Positions 35,046 to 44,298 of a DNA stretch of 64,000 nucleotides are shown here, piece after piece. The notes under the pieces were generated by a model. The model was not told the DNA's origin, did no database searches, and saw nothing but the letters and a program-made list of their open reading frames with translations. The DNA is taken from contig NZ_SNYJ01000001.1 in the NCBI RefSeq assembly GCF_004363045.1, positions 195,126-259,125 on the forward strand, in the 5' to 3' direction. A program made the translations under genes and the position numbers. Position 1 is the stretch's first letter, and each line of letters begins with the position of its first letter. The DNA comes from Aureibacillus halotolerans. Its GTDB lineage: Bacteria; Bacillota; Bacilli; Bacillales; DSM-28697.

Positions 35046-35077
35046 GCACTGCGTAAGTTGGGTTAGAATAACCAAAA

Positions 35078-35113
35078 AAATAGTGAGTCCCATGGTTACG
35101 GGGCTCACTATTT
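35078..35113. terminator. Terminator-like hairpin behind repeat F
   Basis: 14-bp stem with one G-T pair (35078-35091 with 35100-35113), 8-base loop; A-run on the left arm and TTTT on the right. Confidence 0.6.
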
Positions 35114-35265
35114 TCATGGCTAAACGTTCCTTCGACGAGGTCATATACACACGTTAATGTTATACTTTCAAATTGTGTTATTCCTGTAAACCTACTATTC
35201 TATGCCAAATATCTCTTTAGCATTCCAATCGTTTGCGTTACAATGAGTAAGTATTTTTTTATGAA

Positions 35266-36519
35266 ATGGATTACATCATGATGAACTCATCATTGAAAGG
35301 CTGTGACCTCTTGACCGCAATACAACGTTTTCGAATGGCCGTTCTTCTTGGCTCGCTTGCCGCATTCGGGCCACTCACTATTGATATGTACTTGCCAAGC
35401 TTTCCAACGATAGCGAATGATTTGAGTACCAATGCATCGCTTGTGCAAGTTAGTTTAACCGCTTGTTTGCTCGGCTTAGGCTTAGGGCAGATGTTTCTAG
35501 GTCCTTTAAGTGACATTCAAGGGCGACGCAAGCCATTGTTGATTGGAATTGCCCTGTATGTTGTCGCCTCCCTTATTTGTGCGGTCTCTAGTTCTATTGA
35601 ACTGTTCATTGCAGGGCGCTTTATTCAAGGTTTTGCTGCCTCTGCGGGAATTGTGATTTCACGCGCCATTGTTCGGGACATGTTCTCGGGTCTTGAGCTA
35701 ACAAAGTTTTTCGCCCTTCTTATGCTGTTAAATGGGCTCGCACCAATTCTTGCCCCTGTTGTTGGTGGTGTCATTCTAGAATTCACAGATTGGAATGGGA
35801 TTTTCTATGTTTTAAGTGCTGTTGGTGGCATCATGCTTCTCATTGTCTTCTCTTCTTTAAAAGAGACACTTCCATTGGAAAAACGTGTTCCAAGTACCAT
35901 CCTGTCAACCTTTCGTACGTTCATTGACCTATTGAAGGATCGCCAATTTACAGGGTACGCGTTAACACAAGGCTTTATGACAGGTGCCATTTTCGCCTAT
36001 GTATCAGGCACTCCTTTCGTGTATCAAACGATTTATGGCGTTTCTCCGCAAACGTTTAGCTACCTCTTTGGTGTGAACGGACTTGGTTTAATGCTTGGCG
36101 TTTTTTTAGTCGGTCGGTTTGCAAACAAATATTCCGAAACAAGAATCCTTCAGGTCGGTTTAACAATAGCAGGAATAGCAAGTGTTACTCTTTTTTTCAC
36201 AACGCTTTTTCAAGGTCCGCTTGTGCTGATCGCAATTCCGTTGTTTTTCTTCGTTTCCACCATAGGACTAATTTCAACCACGTCCTTCTCGCTAGCCATT
36301 GAAACGCAAGGACATCGAGCAGGGAGCGCATCTGCCTTACTTGGGCTGCTGCCATTTTTGCTAGGTTCAATTACAGCGCCTTTGACTGGAATTGCCGGAG
36401 AGTCAACCGCCCTGCCAATGAGTTCTGTCATTCTCATCTCCATTGCGTTGTCATGGCTCGCCTATCTAGGTCTCGTACGAAAGGGACAACAATCGATAGA
36501 AAGGGGCGTCTCCCATTAA
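35266..36519 (+). CDS. Bcr/CflA family MFS drug exporter
   Basis: 417 residues with 12 predicted membrane segments. Bcr/CflA signatures: FGPLTIDMYLPSFPTIANDL in helix 1, GPLSDIQGRRKPLLIG (motif A loop), AGRFIQGFAASAGIVISRAIVRDMF and LNGLAPILAPVVGGVIL (motif C-like). It should export hydrophobic drugs or metabolites (bicyclomycin, sulfonamide or cysteine-type substrates in known members) using the proton gradient. The start is uncertain: ATG codons at 35266, 35278 and 35281 are all in frame and none has a strong ribosome binding site. It is monocistronic and ends before a bidirectional terminator. Confidence 0.88.
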   Translation: MDYIMMNSSLKGCDLLTAIQRFRMAVLLGSLAAFGPLTIDMYLPSFPTIANDLSTNASLVQVSLTACLLGLGLGQMFLGPLSDIQGRRKPLLIGIALYVVASLICAVSSSIELFIAGRFIQGFAASAGIVISRAIVRDMFSGLELTKFFALLMLLNGLAPILAPVVGGVILEFTDWNGIFYVLSAVGGIMLLIVFSSLKETLPLEKRVPSTILSTFRTFIDLLKDRQFTGYALTQGFMTGAIFAYVSGTPFVYQTIYGVSPQTFSYLFGVNGLGLMLGVFLVGRFANKYSETRILQVGLTIAGIASVTLFFTTLFQGPLVLIAIPLFFFVSTIGLISTTSFSLAIETQGHRAGSASALLGLLPFLLGSITAPLTGIAGESTALPMSSVILISIALSWLAYLGLVRKGQQSIERGVSH

Positions 36520-36585
36520 TTGATTGTCACTCCATAGGAGAGTTCTCTTTCTAAGACTGTTGGCGTTTCTGATGAACACTACGAT

Positions 36586-36626
36586 AAAAACGTGCCAAAT
36601 CGATCTAGTCGATTGGCACGTTTTTT
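36586..36626. terminator. Bidirectional terminator between the MFS gene and glnA paralogue
   Basis: 13-bp perfect stem (36586-36598 with 36613-36625), 14-base loop, A-run on the left and T-run on the right. Confidence 0.88.
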
Positions 36627-36656
36627 AATGAGCTTTTGGCATAGCACTTCGTTTTT

Positions 36657-38018
36657 TTAGAATTTTGTTTGGTACTGCTCTATTTCCCAACCAGTCACAG
36701 CTGTGCGGAACGAATCCCACTCGTTGCGCTTCGCCGCAACGTACTCTTCAAATACGTGGTCACCTAATGTGTTACGACCGAAGTCGCCTTCTTCAAAAGC
36801 ATTGATTGCTGCTTCAAGGCTGCTTGGAAGATTGTCAATTTGACGCTCCTTCAATTCAGCTGCATCCATTGCGAAAATGTCTGCATCCACAGGATCTACA
36901 ACTTCAAGTTGACGATCGATCCCATCAAGTCCAGAGGCTGCCACAACGGCGAAGGCGAGATAAGGATTGGCAGATGGATCCGGGCAACGAATTTCAACGC
37001 GCGTGCCAGCTCCTCTTGTTGCCGGGATTCGAATTAATGCAGAACGGTTTGAATCCGACCAAGCAATGTAACAAGGAGCCTCGTATCCCGGAACGAGACG
37101 TTTGTAAGAATTGACAAGTGGATTAGTGACTGCAACGAAATTTTTCACATTGTCAATCATTCCAGCGATAAACTGGTATGCTAATGGCGAGAGTTGCTTT
37201 TTATCCGTTTCATCAAAGAAAGCATTTTCTTGCTTTTCGATATCGAAAAGTGAGATGTTGGTGTGCATTCCGCTTCCGTTCTCACCAGCGATCGGTTTCG
37301 GCATAAAGGAAGCATGAAGCCCGTGCTTTCTGGCGACTGTTTTAACGACCCACTTGAAGGTTGTTGAGAGATCTGCAGCGCCAAGAGCATCGGCATATTT
37401 GAAGTTAATCTCGTGCTGTCCAATGGCCACCTCATGGTGAGATGCTTCTATAATAAAGCCCATTTGCTTTAATGTTTTGTAAATGTCCGTACGTACTTTT
37501 TCACCGAAATCATGTGGGGATGGCTCAAAGTAGCCTCCAAAATCTTGCGTTGTTTGCGTTGGACGCCCTGCTGCATCAGTTTCAAACAGGAAAAATTCCA
37601 ATTCAGGTCCTACAGAAATAGAAAAGCCTTTATCAGCTGCACGCTTTACTGTTTTTTTTAACACGTTTCTTGGATCTCCTGCAAAATCCGTTCCGTCAGG
37701 ATTTTTTACAGAGCAGATGAAACGCGCTTCAGAATACTCTTCCGTTTTCGTCCAAGGCATCACACAAAACGTTGATAAATCAGGCTGTAAGTATAGGTCA
37801 GATTTATTAATTGGAGAGAAACCTTTTATCGATGACCCATCAAACATAATTTTTCCAGAGACGACGTCTTCCACCTGGGCAGATGTTACCGTCACATGCT
37901 TCATAATACCCTCAATGTCAATAAATTGAAGATGCAACAATTCAACAGCATGAGCACTAATTTCTGACTGGATGCTTTCAAGTGTTTTCGTATCTGTCGG
38001 ATAAACAACGGTTGTCAT
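36657..38018 (-). CDS. glnA: Type I glutamine synthetase, probably a second (paralogous) enzyme
   Basis: 453 residues, slightly longer than the 444 of the B. subtilis enzyme. Catalytic blocks are intact: IMFDGSSIKGF, VGPELEFFLF (Glu ligands), ASHHEVAIGQHEINFKYADAL, KPIAGENGSGMHTN, NSYKRLVPGYEAPCYIAWSDSNRSALIRIPATRG and EIRCPDPSANPYLAF. There is no glnR beside it. The position of B. subtilis Arg62, which I recall as a feedback-inhibition residue (GF-VRIEESD), reads GF-SPINKSD here. ATG at 38018 follows AAGGGGAG with 10-base spacing. It makes glutamine from glutamate, ammonia and ATP; regulation may differ from the glnRA enzyme. Confidence 0.88.
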   Translation of the reverse strand: MTTVVYPTDTKTLESIQSEISAHAVELLHLQFIDIEGIMKHVTVTSAQVEDVVSGKIMFDGSSIKGFSPINKSDLYLQPDLSTFCVMPWTKTEEYSEARFICSVKNPDGTDFAGDPRNVLKKTVKRAADKGFSISVGPELEFFLFETDAAGRPTQTTQDFGGYFEPSPHDFGEKVRTDIYKTLKQMGFIIEASHHEVAIGQHEINFKYADALGAADLSTTFKWVVKTVARKHGLHASFMPKPIAGENGSGMHTNISLFDIEKQENAFFDETDKKQLSPLAYQFIAGMIDNVKNFVAVTNPLVNSYKRLVPGYEAPCYIAWSDSNRSALIRIPATRGAGTRVEIRCPDPSANPYLAFAVVAASGLDGIDRQLEVVDPVDADIFAMDAAELKERQIDNLPSSLEAAINAFEEGDFGRNTLGDHVFEEYVAAKRNEWDSFRTAVTGWEIEQYQTKF

Positions 38019-38139
38019 GTTAGAACTACTCCCCTTCATATGTTAGGAAAAATAACATGTATGATTTTAAACTTATTTTATCTGATCTTTATGTTTAGTG
38101 CAATCCTTTTCTTCAGGAAATTTGAGTGCGCAACGACAA

Positions 38140-38762
38140 ATTATATACTCAACTACGCACCTTACATTTGGCAAACACGCTGAGATATAAATGGGTAAAC
38201 CTGCAATTCAATATGTTCGTTGCTTTCTATACAAGCTGCCCTACGCTCACTTTCACCCTAAAGGCACAAGTGAAACATCGACTCAGAAGTACGCTTCGTC
38301 GTGATTTCTTTACTACTGGAGTCTCGCTAGTGATTGCTTTTATTGATGCCGCTGCATCAATACTGCACTAGGTGACGTAACTTTGCATGAAACGATGCAC
38401 ATACTTGTCTTGTTTGGTAAGCAACTCGCTTTTCCAATTTCTCCGTTATATGAGACCGGGACAAAGAAAAACAATTTACTCGGAAACAAACATCAGCGTA
38501 GTCAACATACGTAGACTCCTGGCGGCAAAGAAAACACGACGAAGTCTTTTTGAGTCGATGTTGCACTTGTACCCTTTAGGGTGGAACAGCGCGAGCTGAA
38601 GATCCCCTAGGAAAGCTTTTGCTTTCCTAGGGAGCTGAAGCCGTGCCCGCGGAAAGCGAAGTATTTTGACGAAGTGGTCGTGATTGTAAAAAGTGCAACA
38701 TCGATTCGAAAGTACCTCGACGTGTTTTCTTTCTTTGCCGCTGGAGTCTCGCTACCTCTTTT
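38140..38762 (+). repeat. Mosaic intergenic repeat, copy G (near-complete)
   Basis: Modules in order: CACCTTACATTTGGCA (38158), TATACAAGCTGCCCTACGCT (38228), CATCAATACTGCACTAGGTG (38355), GATGCACATACTTGTCTTG (38393), AACATCAGCGTAGTCAACAT (38488), and hairpin core GCGCGAGCTGAAGATCCCC with a perfect 12-bp stem (38605-38616 with 38621-38632), then the tail ending GCCGCTGGAGTCTCGCTA. The following 180 bases to the PTS regulator (38763-38942) are AT-rich with no gene. Confidence 0.85.
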
Positions 38763-39071
38763 CCATACAGGCCAAAAGGCTTACAATAAAACAAAACGTT
38801 TCTTATAAGCCCATTGGAATTAAAGCGCTATCAATTTTTAAACAAAAGTAGATTTGAAATAATCGTGCTTTTTTTCTCTTTCTTTTTCATTATAAATACT
38901 TCATTTTTATTCTGTTTTTGCCGATGAACATTTGGCTGTGATATGAGTGACATTCAAATCTTTGCACAAAGCTCTGGGGGACATTTGGACTATACGTTTT
39001 TCCTAGGGAACTGTATAGTTAGTCCTAGAAGGGCGTCACTCACATCAGCTTGCACTGAGGAGGGGTTTCCC

Positions 39072-41153
39072 ATCGATTTAGACCGCAGAACAATGATGAT
39101 GTTGCACCATCTTTTGGATTCGCACGGCCCGGTTCCTGATTATGAGTTGCAAGAAACATTCATGATTTCACGTCGAACCGTATATTCTGACATTCAACAG
39201 CTTAACTTATGGTTGACGGATATTCATTGTGCTCAAGTAGAACGGGTTCGTGGGCAAGGGTTTCAGATTCATTCTGACTTTACAGAGCGTATACGTAACC
39301 AGCTGCTTCGCGGAAATGATTTGGCCTACTCCTACACGCCAGTCGAACGCCGCGCATGGATTGCCATCTTAGTCATGTCACATCAGGACACATTCTGGTT
39401 TCTTGAAAACCTTAGCGACGTTCTTCTCGTCAGTCGAAACACCATCCTTGAGGACATCAAGGGGTTGCGCGAGGATCTTGCCACCTTTCAGCTTGAGCTC
39501 CTTTTTGACCGCCACACTGGCAATGGCATTCATGGAGAGGAAGCAAACATCCGTACTGCTTTAGGGTATTTCCTTCCACAAGCATTTCCTGTTCCGTTGT
39601 GGGAACACTTAACGTCTTATGCAATTCCTGCACCAATAGCGGATGTGAAGGAAGATTTTGTGCTTGCACGTGACTGGATCCACCTTGCAGAGAAAGAGTT
39701 GGACCTACGCTTTACAGATGAGATGGTGCATACCCTCGTATTACGCCTAATGTTTATTTTAAGACGCATCACGAATGGCCATAATGCTCACTTGTTAGAG
39801 GCTGATATCCATGGATTAGAAAAAACTCCCCAATTTGTAGCGGCAAAGAAAATGGCAAAGCGTATTCTTTCGTCTAAACATGTGGATTTTCCAAAAAACG
39901 AGATTTATTACCTCGCCACATTGTTGCTCTCAGCGAAAGTGACGTCTGACCATGAATTCAAACCTGCAGACAGTGAAGTGGATTTTTATCAAATGGTCAA
40001 GGATATCGTCGACAGTTTTCAAAAAAATGCTTGCTTGCTTCTGCGACACAGAGAGCATATAGAAGAGTCTCTTTTAATGCATATTCAACCCGCTTACTAT
40101 CGTTTAAAGTATCACATTGACCTCGGGACGCCTCACTTTCAGTCTATTAAGGAAGAGTATCCCTACGTTTATGAGCTGACGAGTAAGTCAATTGATGCAT
40201 TTAGAGATGCGCTTGCTGTGCCTGTTCCAGAAGATGAAGTCGCCTTTATTGCAATGCATTTTGGCGGATGGCTCAAACGTGAAGGGGCAAAACCTGAACG
40301 GAGAAAAAAGGCATTGCTTGTTTGTGCTAGCGGGATCGGAACATCACGATTGTTAAAGCAACAGCTCGAATCACTGTTTTCTTCGTTAGACATTGTTGGC
40401 CCTGTTTCAGTCCGCCAATACGAAGAGGATGCATTTGTTGTGGATGTCATTATTACAACGGTCTCCTTACAGAATGATTCCATCCCTGTTCTTAAGGTTG
40501 AGCCGATCTTAAAAGATGCAGATAAGGAATGGCTCTTAAAAAAGACAAACCGGTTGTTCGGCAACACGGAAGCACCAAAACCAATGGTTGAAGGCATTCT
40601 CTCAATTGTCGGTCAATACGTCGATTCACCACTCCCTTCTGAACTTGAGCAGACGCTAAGAACCTATGTTGCGCAGCATACGCATGTAAACGAAGTCATA
40701 CCAAGCACACCTTATACGCTCTCTGATTTGTTGCAACCAAGCTATGTTCAGCTGCAGAAAACATGTACTAGCTGGCAAGAAGCCATCATCGCTGCCGCAG
40801 AGCCTTTAAGAGCCGCAGGTGTCATTGAACGGAGCTACGTTGAGGCGATGATTTCGATCGTCCACTCGTATGGTCCTTATATGGTCATCGCACCAGGCGT
40901 ATCGCTTCCGCACGCACGTCCAGAGGATGGTGTGAAAAAGCTCGGTATGAGCATCCTCACATTAAAGCAACCTGTTGATTTTGTTGGAAAACCAGTGCAA
41001 ATATTGTTTGTGATTGCCCCAGTAGATGAACACAGTCATCTTGAAGCCCTTTCAGAGCTAACGAAATGCTTAAACAGTACTACAAAACGAAACCAACTTC
41101 TTGACATGGAGACAGCAAACAAAATGTCAGAGTGGCTTCAAATCGGAGAGTAA
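39072..41153 (+). CDS. PRD-containing transcriptional regulator with PTS EIIB and EIIA domains
   Basis: About 693 residues from the proposed start. Order: HTH (LHHLLDSHGPVPDYELQETFMISRRTVYSDI), second winged-helix-like region, two PRDs (phosphorylatable His in FTDEMVHTLVLRL-type and IAMHFGGWLK segments), EIIB-like domain with P-loop Cys (LLVCASGIGTSRLL), and EIIA-2 domain with active His (VSLPHARPEDG). This is the LicR/MtlR/ManR activator type controlled by PTS phosphorylation. The only strong ribosome binding site, GAGGAGGGG at 39057-39065, is six bases before an in-frame ATC at 39072. ATGs at 38943 (no ribosome binding site) and 39093 (cuts the HTH) are alternatives. It probably activates the downstream PTS operon. 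Confidence 0.82.
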   Translation: MDLDRRTMMMLHHLLDSHGPVPDYELQETFMISRRTVYSDIQQLNLWLTDIHCAQVERVRGQGFQIHSDFTERIRNQLLRGNDLAYSYTPVERRAWIAILVMSHQDTFWFLENLSDVLLVSRNTILEDIKGLREDLATFQLELLFDRHTGNGIHGEEANIRTALGYFLPQAFPVPLWEHLTSYAIPAPIADVKEDFVLARDWIHLAEKELDLRFTDEMVHTLVLRLMFILRRITNGHNAHLLEADIHGLEKTPQFVAAKKMAKRILSSKHVDFPKNEIYYLATLLLSAKVTSDHEFKPADSEVDFYQMVKDIVDSFQKNACLLLRHREHIEESLLMHIQPAYYRLKYHIDLGTPHFQSIKEEYPYVYELTSKSIDAFRDALAVPVPEDEVAFIAMHFGGWLKREGAKPERRKKALLVCASGIGTSRLLKQQLESLFSSLDIVGPVSVRQYEEDAFVVDVIITTVSLQNDSIPVLKVEPILKDADKEWLLKKTNRLFGNTEAPKPMVEGILSIVGQYVDSPLPSELEQTLRTYVAQHTHVNEVIPSTPYTLSDLLQPSYVQLQKTCTSWQEAIIAAAEPLRAAGVIERSYVEAMISIVHSYGPYMVIAPGVSLPHARPEDGVKKLGMSILTLKQPVDFVGKPVQILFVIAPVDEHSHLEALSELTKCLNSTTKRNQLLDMETANKMSEWLQIGE

Positions 41154-41175
41154 AATTACGCAGGAGGCATACACC

Positions 41176-41619
41176 ATGAAATTTCTTCATCGTTCACTTG
41201 TGAGTTTGACCGGACAGGCAACAACCCCAGAAGATGCCATTCAGGAAGCTGGTGAATTGCTAGTGTCTGAGGGATCTGTTCAGCAGGGTTATGTCGATGC
41301 TATGGTACGTTCTTTTAAAAAGAATGGACCGTATATCGTTCTAGCTCCGCAAATCGCAGTCCCTCATGCAAGGCCAGAGGATGGGGCTCATGAATCCTCG
41401 ATCTCACTTGTGCGGTATGAGAATGGCGTTGTCTTCGGTCATACAAGCAATGACCCAGTGAAGCTTGTATTTGCTCTTGGAGCCACATCAAGTGAAGAGC
41501 ACCTTGAACTATTGAAACGCCTGACAACGCTCCTCTCAAAAGAAGCAAACGTTGTGAAGCTACTCAATGCTACGAGTTATGAAGACATCGAACAAATCCT
41601 AGGAGGTACGACAATATGA
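41176..41619 (+). CDS. PTS EIIA component (ascorbate/mannitol type)
   Basis: 147 residues, single EIIA-2 domain. The phospho-accepting His is in IAVPHARPEDG, and the surrounding GPYIVLAPQ segment is very similar to the EIIA domain fused to the upstream regulator. ATG at 41176 follows CAGGAGG; the frame is open further upstream into the regulator but without a start signal. It lies 22 bases after the regulator and overlaps the EIIB gene by four bases. It passes phosphate from HPr to EIIB. Confidence 0.9.
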   Translation: MKFLHRSLVSLTGQATTPEDAIQEAGELLVSEGSVQQGYVDAMVRSFKKNGPYIVLAPQIAVPHARPEDGAHESSISLVRYENGVVFGHTSNDPVKLVFALGATSSEEHLELLKRLTTLLSKEANVVKLLNATSYEDIEQILGGTTI

Positions 41620-41885
41620 AAGTATTAACAGTATGTGGTTTAGGTCAAGGAACGAGCTTGATATTGAAAATGAACGTAGAATCTGTTTTGCAATCAATGG
41701 GGATTTCTGGAGCTGACGTCGAAAACACAGACGTTTCAAGTGCATCAAGCATGAATGCAGACTTCATTATTACGAGCCAGGAGCTTTCAGAAACTCTTGC
41801 AGGTCATTCATCGACCATCATTGTTGTGAACAATTATTTTGACGAGGAAGAAATTAAAAAGGCTCTTGAGCCACATGTATCATAA
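41616..41885 (+). CDS. PTS EIIB component (Ula/SgaB type)
   Basis: 89 residues. The active-site cysteine is in VLTVCGLGQGTSLILKM (Cys8), the P-loop of the lactose/ascorbate EIIB family. The small alpha/beta fold is full length for SgaB/UlaB. ATG overlaps the EIIA stop (ATGA, 41616-41619). It phosphorylates the sugar as it enters through EIIC. Confidence 0.92.
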   Translation: MKVLTVCGLGQGTSLILKMNVESVLQSMGISGADVENTDVSSASSMNADFIITSQELSETLAGHSSTIIVVNNYFDEEEIKKALEPHVS

Positions 41886-41912
41886 ATGACAACTAAATAG
41901 GGGGATTCACCC

Positions 41913-43211
41913 ATGGACATTATTTTATGGATCGCACAAAACATTTTTGTTACGCCGGCTGTTTTACTTGGCTTAATCGTACTTATTGGGCTTTTATTGC
42001 AAAAGAAAGGCCCTAGTCAAGTTATTAGCGGAACATTCAAAACAATCATTGGTTTCTTAATTATCAATGCTGGTGCTGGCGTTATTGCAGGGACACTTGG
42101 TATATTCGAACCGATGTGGAAAGAAGTCTTTAATCTTGAATCAACTGCATTATCTGATTTCATGGGCCAAGACGCTTTTAGCAACGAATTCGGTTCTATG
42201 GTCGCAATGGCGATGACGCTTGGTTTTCTTATCAATGTATTACTTGCTCGATTTACTAAGGCGAAATACATTTATTTAACTGGACACATGATGTTCTGGA
42301 CAGCGATGATTTTTACTGGGATTGTCGTCAACACCGTCGGTACAGATGTGAATTTCTGGGGAGCTGTTATCCTCCTTGCCGTCGTTCTAGGCATTTATTG
42401 GACTGTGCAGCCAGCGCTTACACAGCCGATCCTTCGTAAGATTACAGGTAATGATAATATCGCCTTAGGACACACATCTGCGTCTGTCGCCCTTCTAGGC
42501 GCCCTTGGTGGAAAACTATTTGGAAACAAAGAAAATGATGCTGAAAAATTAAAGCTTCCTAAAGGACTTGAGTTTTTACGCGACTCTAACGTAATTACCG
42601 CTCTCACAATGGGCATCCTGTTTGTTATAGGAGCCATTGTTGTGATGACAAAATCAACACCTGGCGCTCAGGAGCTTGTGGCATCTGCAGGTAGCCAGAA
42701 CTTTATCGTGTTCGCGATGATTCAATCGTTTACCTTTGCAGCAGGAATTGCTGTTGTGTTGATGGGGGTACGGATGTTTATCGGTGAACTCGTCCCTGCT
42801 TTTAAAGGAATCGCTACGAAGATCGTCCCAGGTGCAAAACCTGCCTTTGATGTTCCAATTATTTTCCCGTTTGCACCAAATGCCGTTGTTCTTGGATTCT
42901 TAGGCGCATTCGTTGGCGCTTTAATCTGGCTCGTCATCATTGGAAATACAGTCGCATACATCTTCGTCCCTACGATGATCGTACTCTTTTTCCACGGGGC
43001 AGCTGCAGGGGTTTTTGGAAACGCAACTGGCGGTGTTCGTGGAGCCTTGCTTGGTGGTTTCCTAACAGCAACTGTTGTTGCATGGGGACAGTATTTAATG
43101 GTAACAACATTTATTGGAAAAACAATTCCAGACACAGCCATGTGGGCAGCCGATTCTGACATGTTTATTCTCGGTCCGATCGTGAGTTTCCTCGCCCAAC
43201 TACTTCTATAA
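41913..43211 (+). CDS. PTS EIIC component, UlaA/SgaT family
   Basis: 432 residues, about 11 membrane segments. Family features: N-terminal FVTPAVLLGLIVLIGLLLQKK, GFLIINAGAGVIAGTLGIFEPM, LTGHMMFWTAM and the C-terminal FFHGAAAGVFGNATGGVRGALLGGF region, all matching the ascorbate-galactitol superfamily UlaA branch. The TAGGGGGA ribosome binding site lies 7 bases before the ATG. UlaA of E. coli transports L-ascorbate, but UlaA-like EIICs in Firmicutes also serve other acidic or modified sugars, and no ulaDEF decarboxylase/epimerase set is present here. The substrate is therefore open. Confidence 0.9.
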   Translation: MDIILWIAQNIFVTPAVLLGLIVLIGLLLQKKGPSQVISGTFKTIIGFLIINAGAGVIAGTLGIFEPMWKEVFNLESTALSDFMGQDAFSNEFGSMVAMAMTLGFLINVLLARFTKAKYIYLTGHMMFWTAMIFTGIVVNTVGTDVNFWGAVILLAVVLGIYWTVQPALTQPILRKITGNDNIALGHTSASVALLGALGGKLFGNKENDAEKLKLPKGLEFLRDSNVITALTMGILFVIGAIVVMTKSTPGAQELVASAGSQNFIVFAMIQSFTFAAGIAVVLMGVRMFIGELVPAFKGIATKIVPGAKPAFDVPIIFPFAPNAVVLGFLGAFVGALIWLVIIGNTVAYIFVPTMIVLFFHGAAAGVFGNATGGVRGALLGGFLTATVVAWGQYLMVTTFIGKTIPDTAMWAADSDMFILGPIVSFLAQLLL

Positions 43212-43220
43212 TTTATCTTT

Positions 43221-43261
43221 TCTGGCTCAGTTTGGGATGTTCACTTACTGAGCCAGATTTA
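43221..43261 (+). terminator. Intra-operon hairpin (attenuator or processing site)
   Basis: Perfect 10-bp stem (43221-43230 with 43248-43257), 17-base loop, followed by a T-rich run. It separates transport genes from enzyme genes and could lower expression of the latter. Confidence 0.65.
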
Positions 43262-43293
43262 TTTTACCTAAATAAAGAAAGGTTGATTTAATC

Positions 43294-44286
43294 ATGAGTT
43301 TTGTCCGCACATTCGAAGGGGATCTTCCACCTGGTGAGCTTGGCTTTACATACGCACATGAGCACATCGTTTGTCGTCCTCCTTACTGGGTTGAGCGTGG
43401 AGCTGACGATTTATTGCTTGATGATCCTGAAAAATCGCTCCTTGATGTCAAAGATTTTTTTTCACTTGGTGGCAACACAATTGTCGACGCAACAGCAGTC
43501 GATTACGGTCGCGACGTCTTAGCCGTACGTGATATCGGTCGAAAAACTGGTGTACAGATCATCGGTACCGCTGGATTCAACAAAAGCTTTTTGTGGGATG
43601 CCAAAATTCCCGAACACCTAAAGCCACATATCGGGGATTTTGCCAGCTTTTACGAATGGATTGACCAGACGAGCGTACATGATCTTGCTAACTTTGTGAT
43701 CCGTGAAGTTGAAGAAGGGTTAGAAGGAACGTCCATACGCGCAGGACAAGTGAAGTTTGGCACAGGCTATAATCGGATGACGCCTCAGGAAGAGAAAACA
43801 ATGAAAGCTGTGGCCATTGCGCATCATGAAACAAAGGCACCTGTTCATTCTCACACGGAAGCTGGTACGATGGGGCTTGAGCAAGCGGAATGGCTCCGCC
43901 GTGAAGGAGTGGATTTAAACAATTGGAGCGTGGGGCATATGGACCGGAACCCTGACCCCTTCTACCACATCCAAATGGCCAGAACAGGAGCCATGCTTTC
44001 ATTCGATGGCATTGCCAAAATTAAATATGCCCCAGAGAGCACGCGGATAAATTGTATTCTGAACCTCGTTGATCATGGATTTGAAGATCAGATTTTAATC
44101 AGTGGCGATACGGCTAGAAAGACATACTACAAGCACTACGACTATGGGCTTGGTCTTGAGTATATTATTAGCAAATGGAAAACCCGCTTTACCGCAGAAG
44201 CAACCGAACGTGGCTATGATGCCGAAGCCCTTGTGTATAAATTTTTTGTGCAGAATCCTGCACGTTGCATGACATTTTCCAAGTAA
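43294..44286 (+). CDS. Phosphotriesterase-family (PTE) metal hydrolase, lactonase-like
   Basis: 330 residues, TIM-barrel amidohydrolase. Metal ligands in order: HEH (AHEHIVCRP), the carbamylated Lys (QVKFGTGYN), His in PVHSHTEAG, His in GHMDRNPDP and Asp in LISGDTARK. This is the COG1735/phosphotriesterase-like group. A Mycoplasma member linked to an Ula-type PTS has been shown, as I recall, to hydrolyse pentono-1,4-lactone 5-phosphates, so a phosphorylated lactone is a reasonable substrate. AAAGGTTG precedes the ATG. The creatininase-like gene starts 12 bases after the stop. Confidence 0.88.
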   Translation: MSFVRTFEGDLPPGELGFTYAHEHIVCRPPYWVERGADDLLLDDPEKSLLDVKDFFSLGGNTIVDATAVDYGRDVLAVRDIGRKTGVQIIGTAGFNKSFLWDAKIPEHLKPHIGDFASFYEWIDQTSVHDLANFVIREVEEGLEGTSIRAGQVKFGTGYNRMTPQEEKTMKAVAIAHHETKAPVHSHTEAGTMGLEQAEWLRREGVDLNNWSVGHMDRNPDPFYHIQMARTGAMLSFDGIAKIKYAPESTRINCILNLVDHGFEDQILISGDTARKTYYKHYDYGLGLEYIISKWKTRFTAEATERGYDAEALVYKFFVQNPARCMTFSK

Positions 44287-44298
44287 AGGGTGAATTGA

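Noticed and set aside
41101..41175. Longer EIIA start inside the regulator gene
   Set aside because: The frame is open but the upstream ATG has no ribosome binding site, whereas ATG 41176 has CAGGAGG at the right distance.
42722..43162. Antisense open frame inside the EIIC gene
   Set aside because: Low-complexity Pro/Thr/Ala translation typical of the reverse of membrane-protein codons; no start signal.
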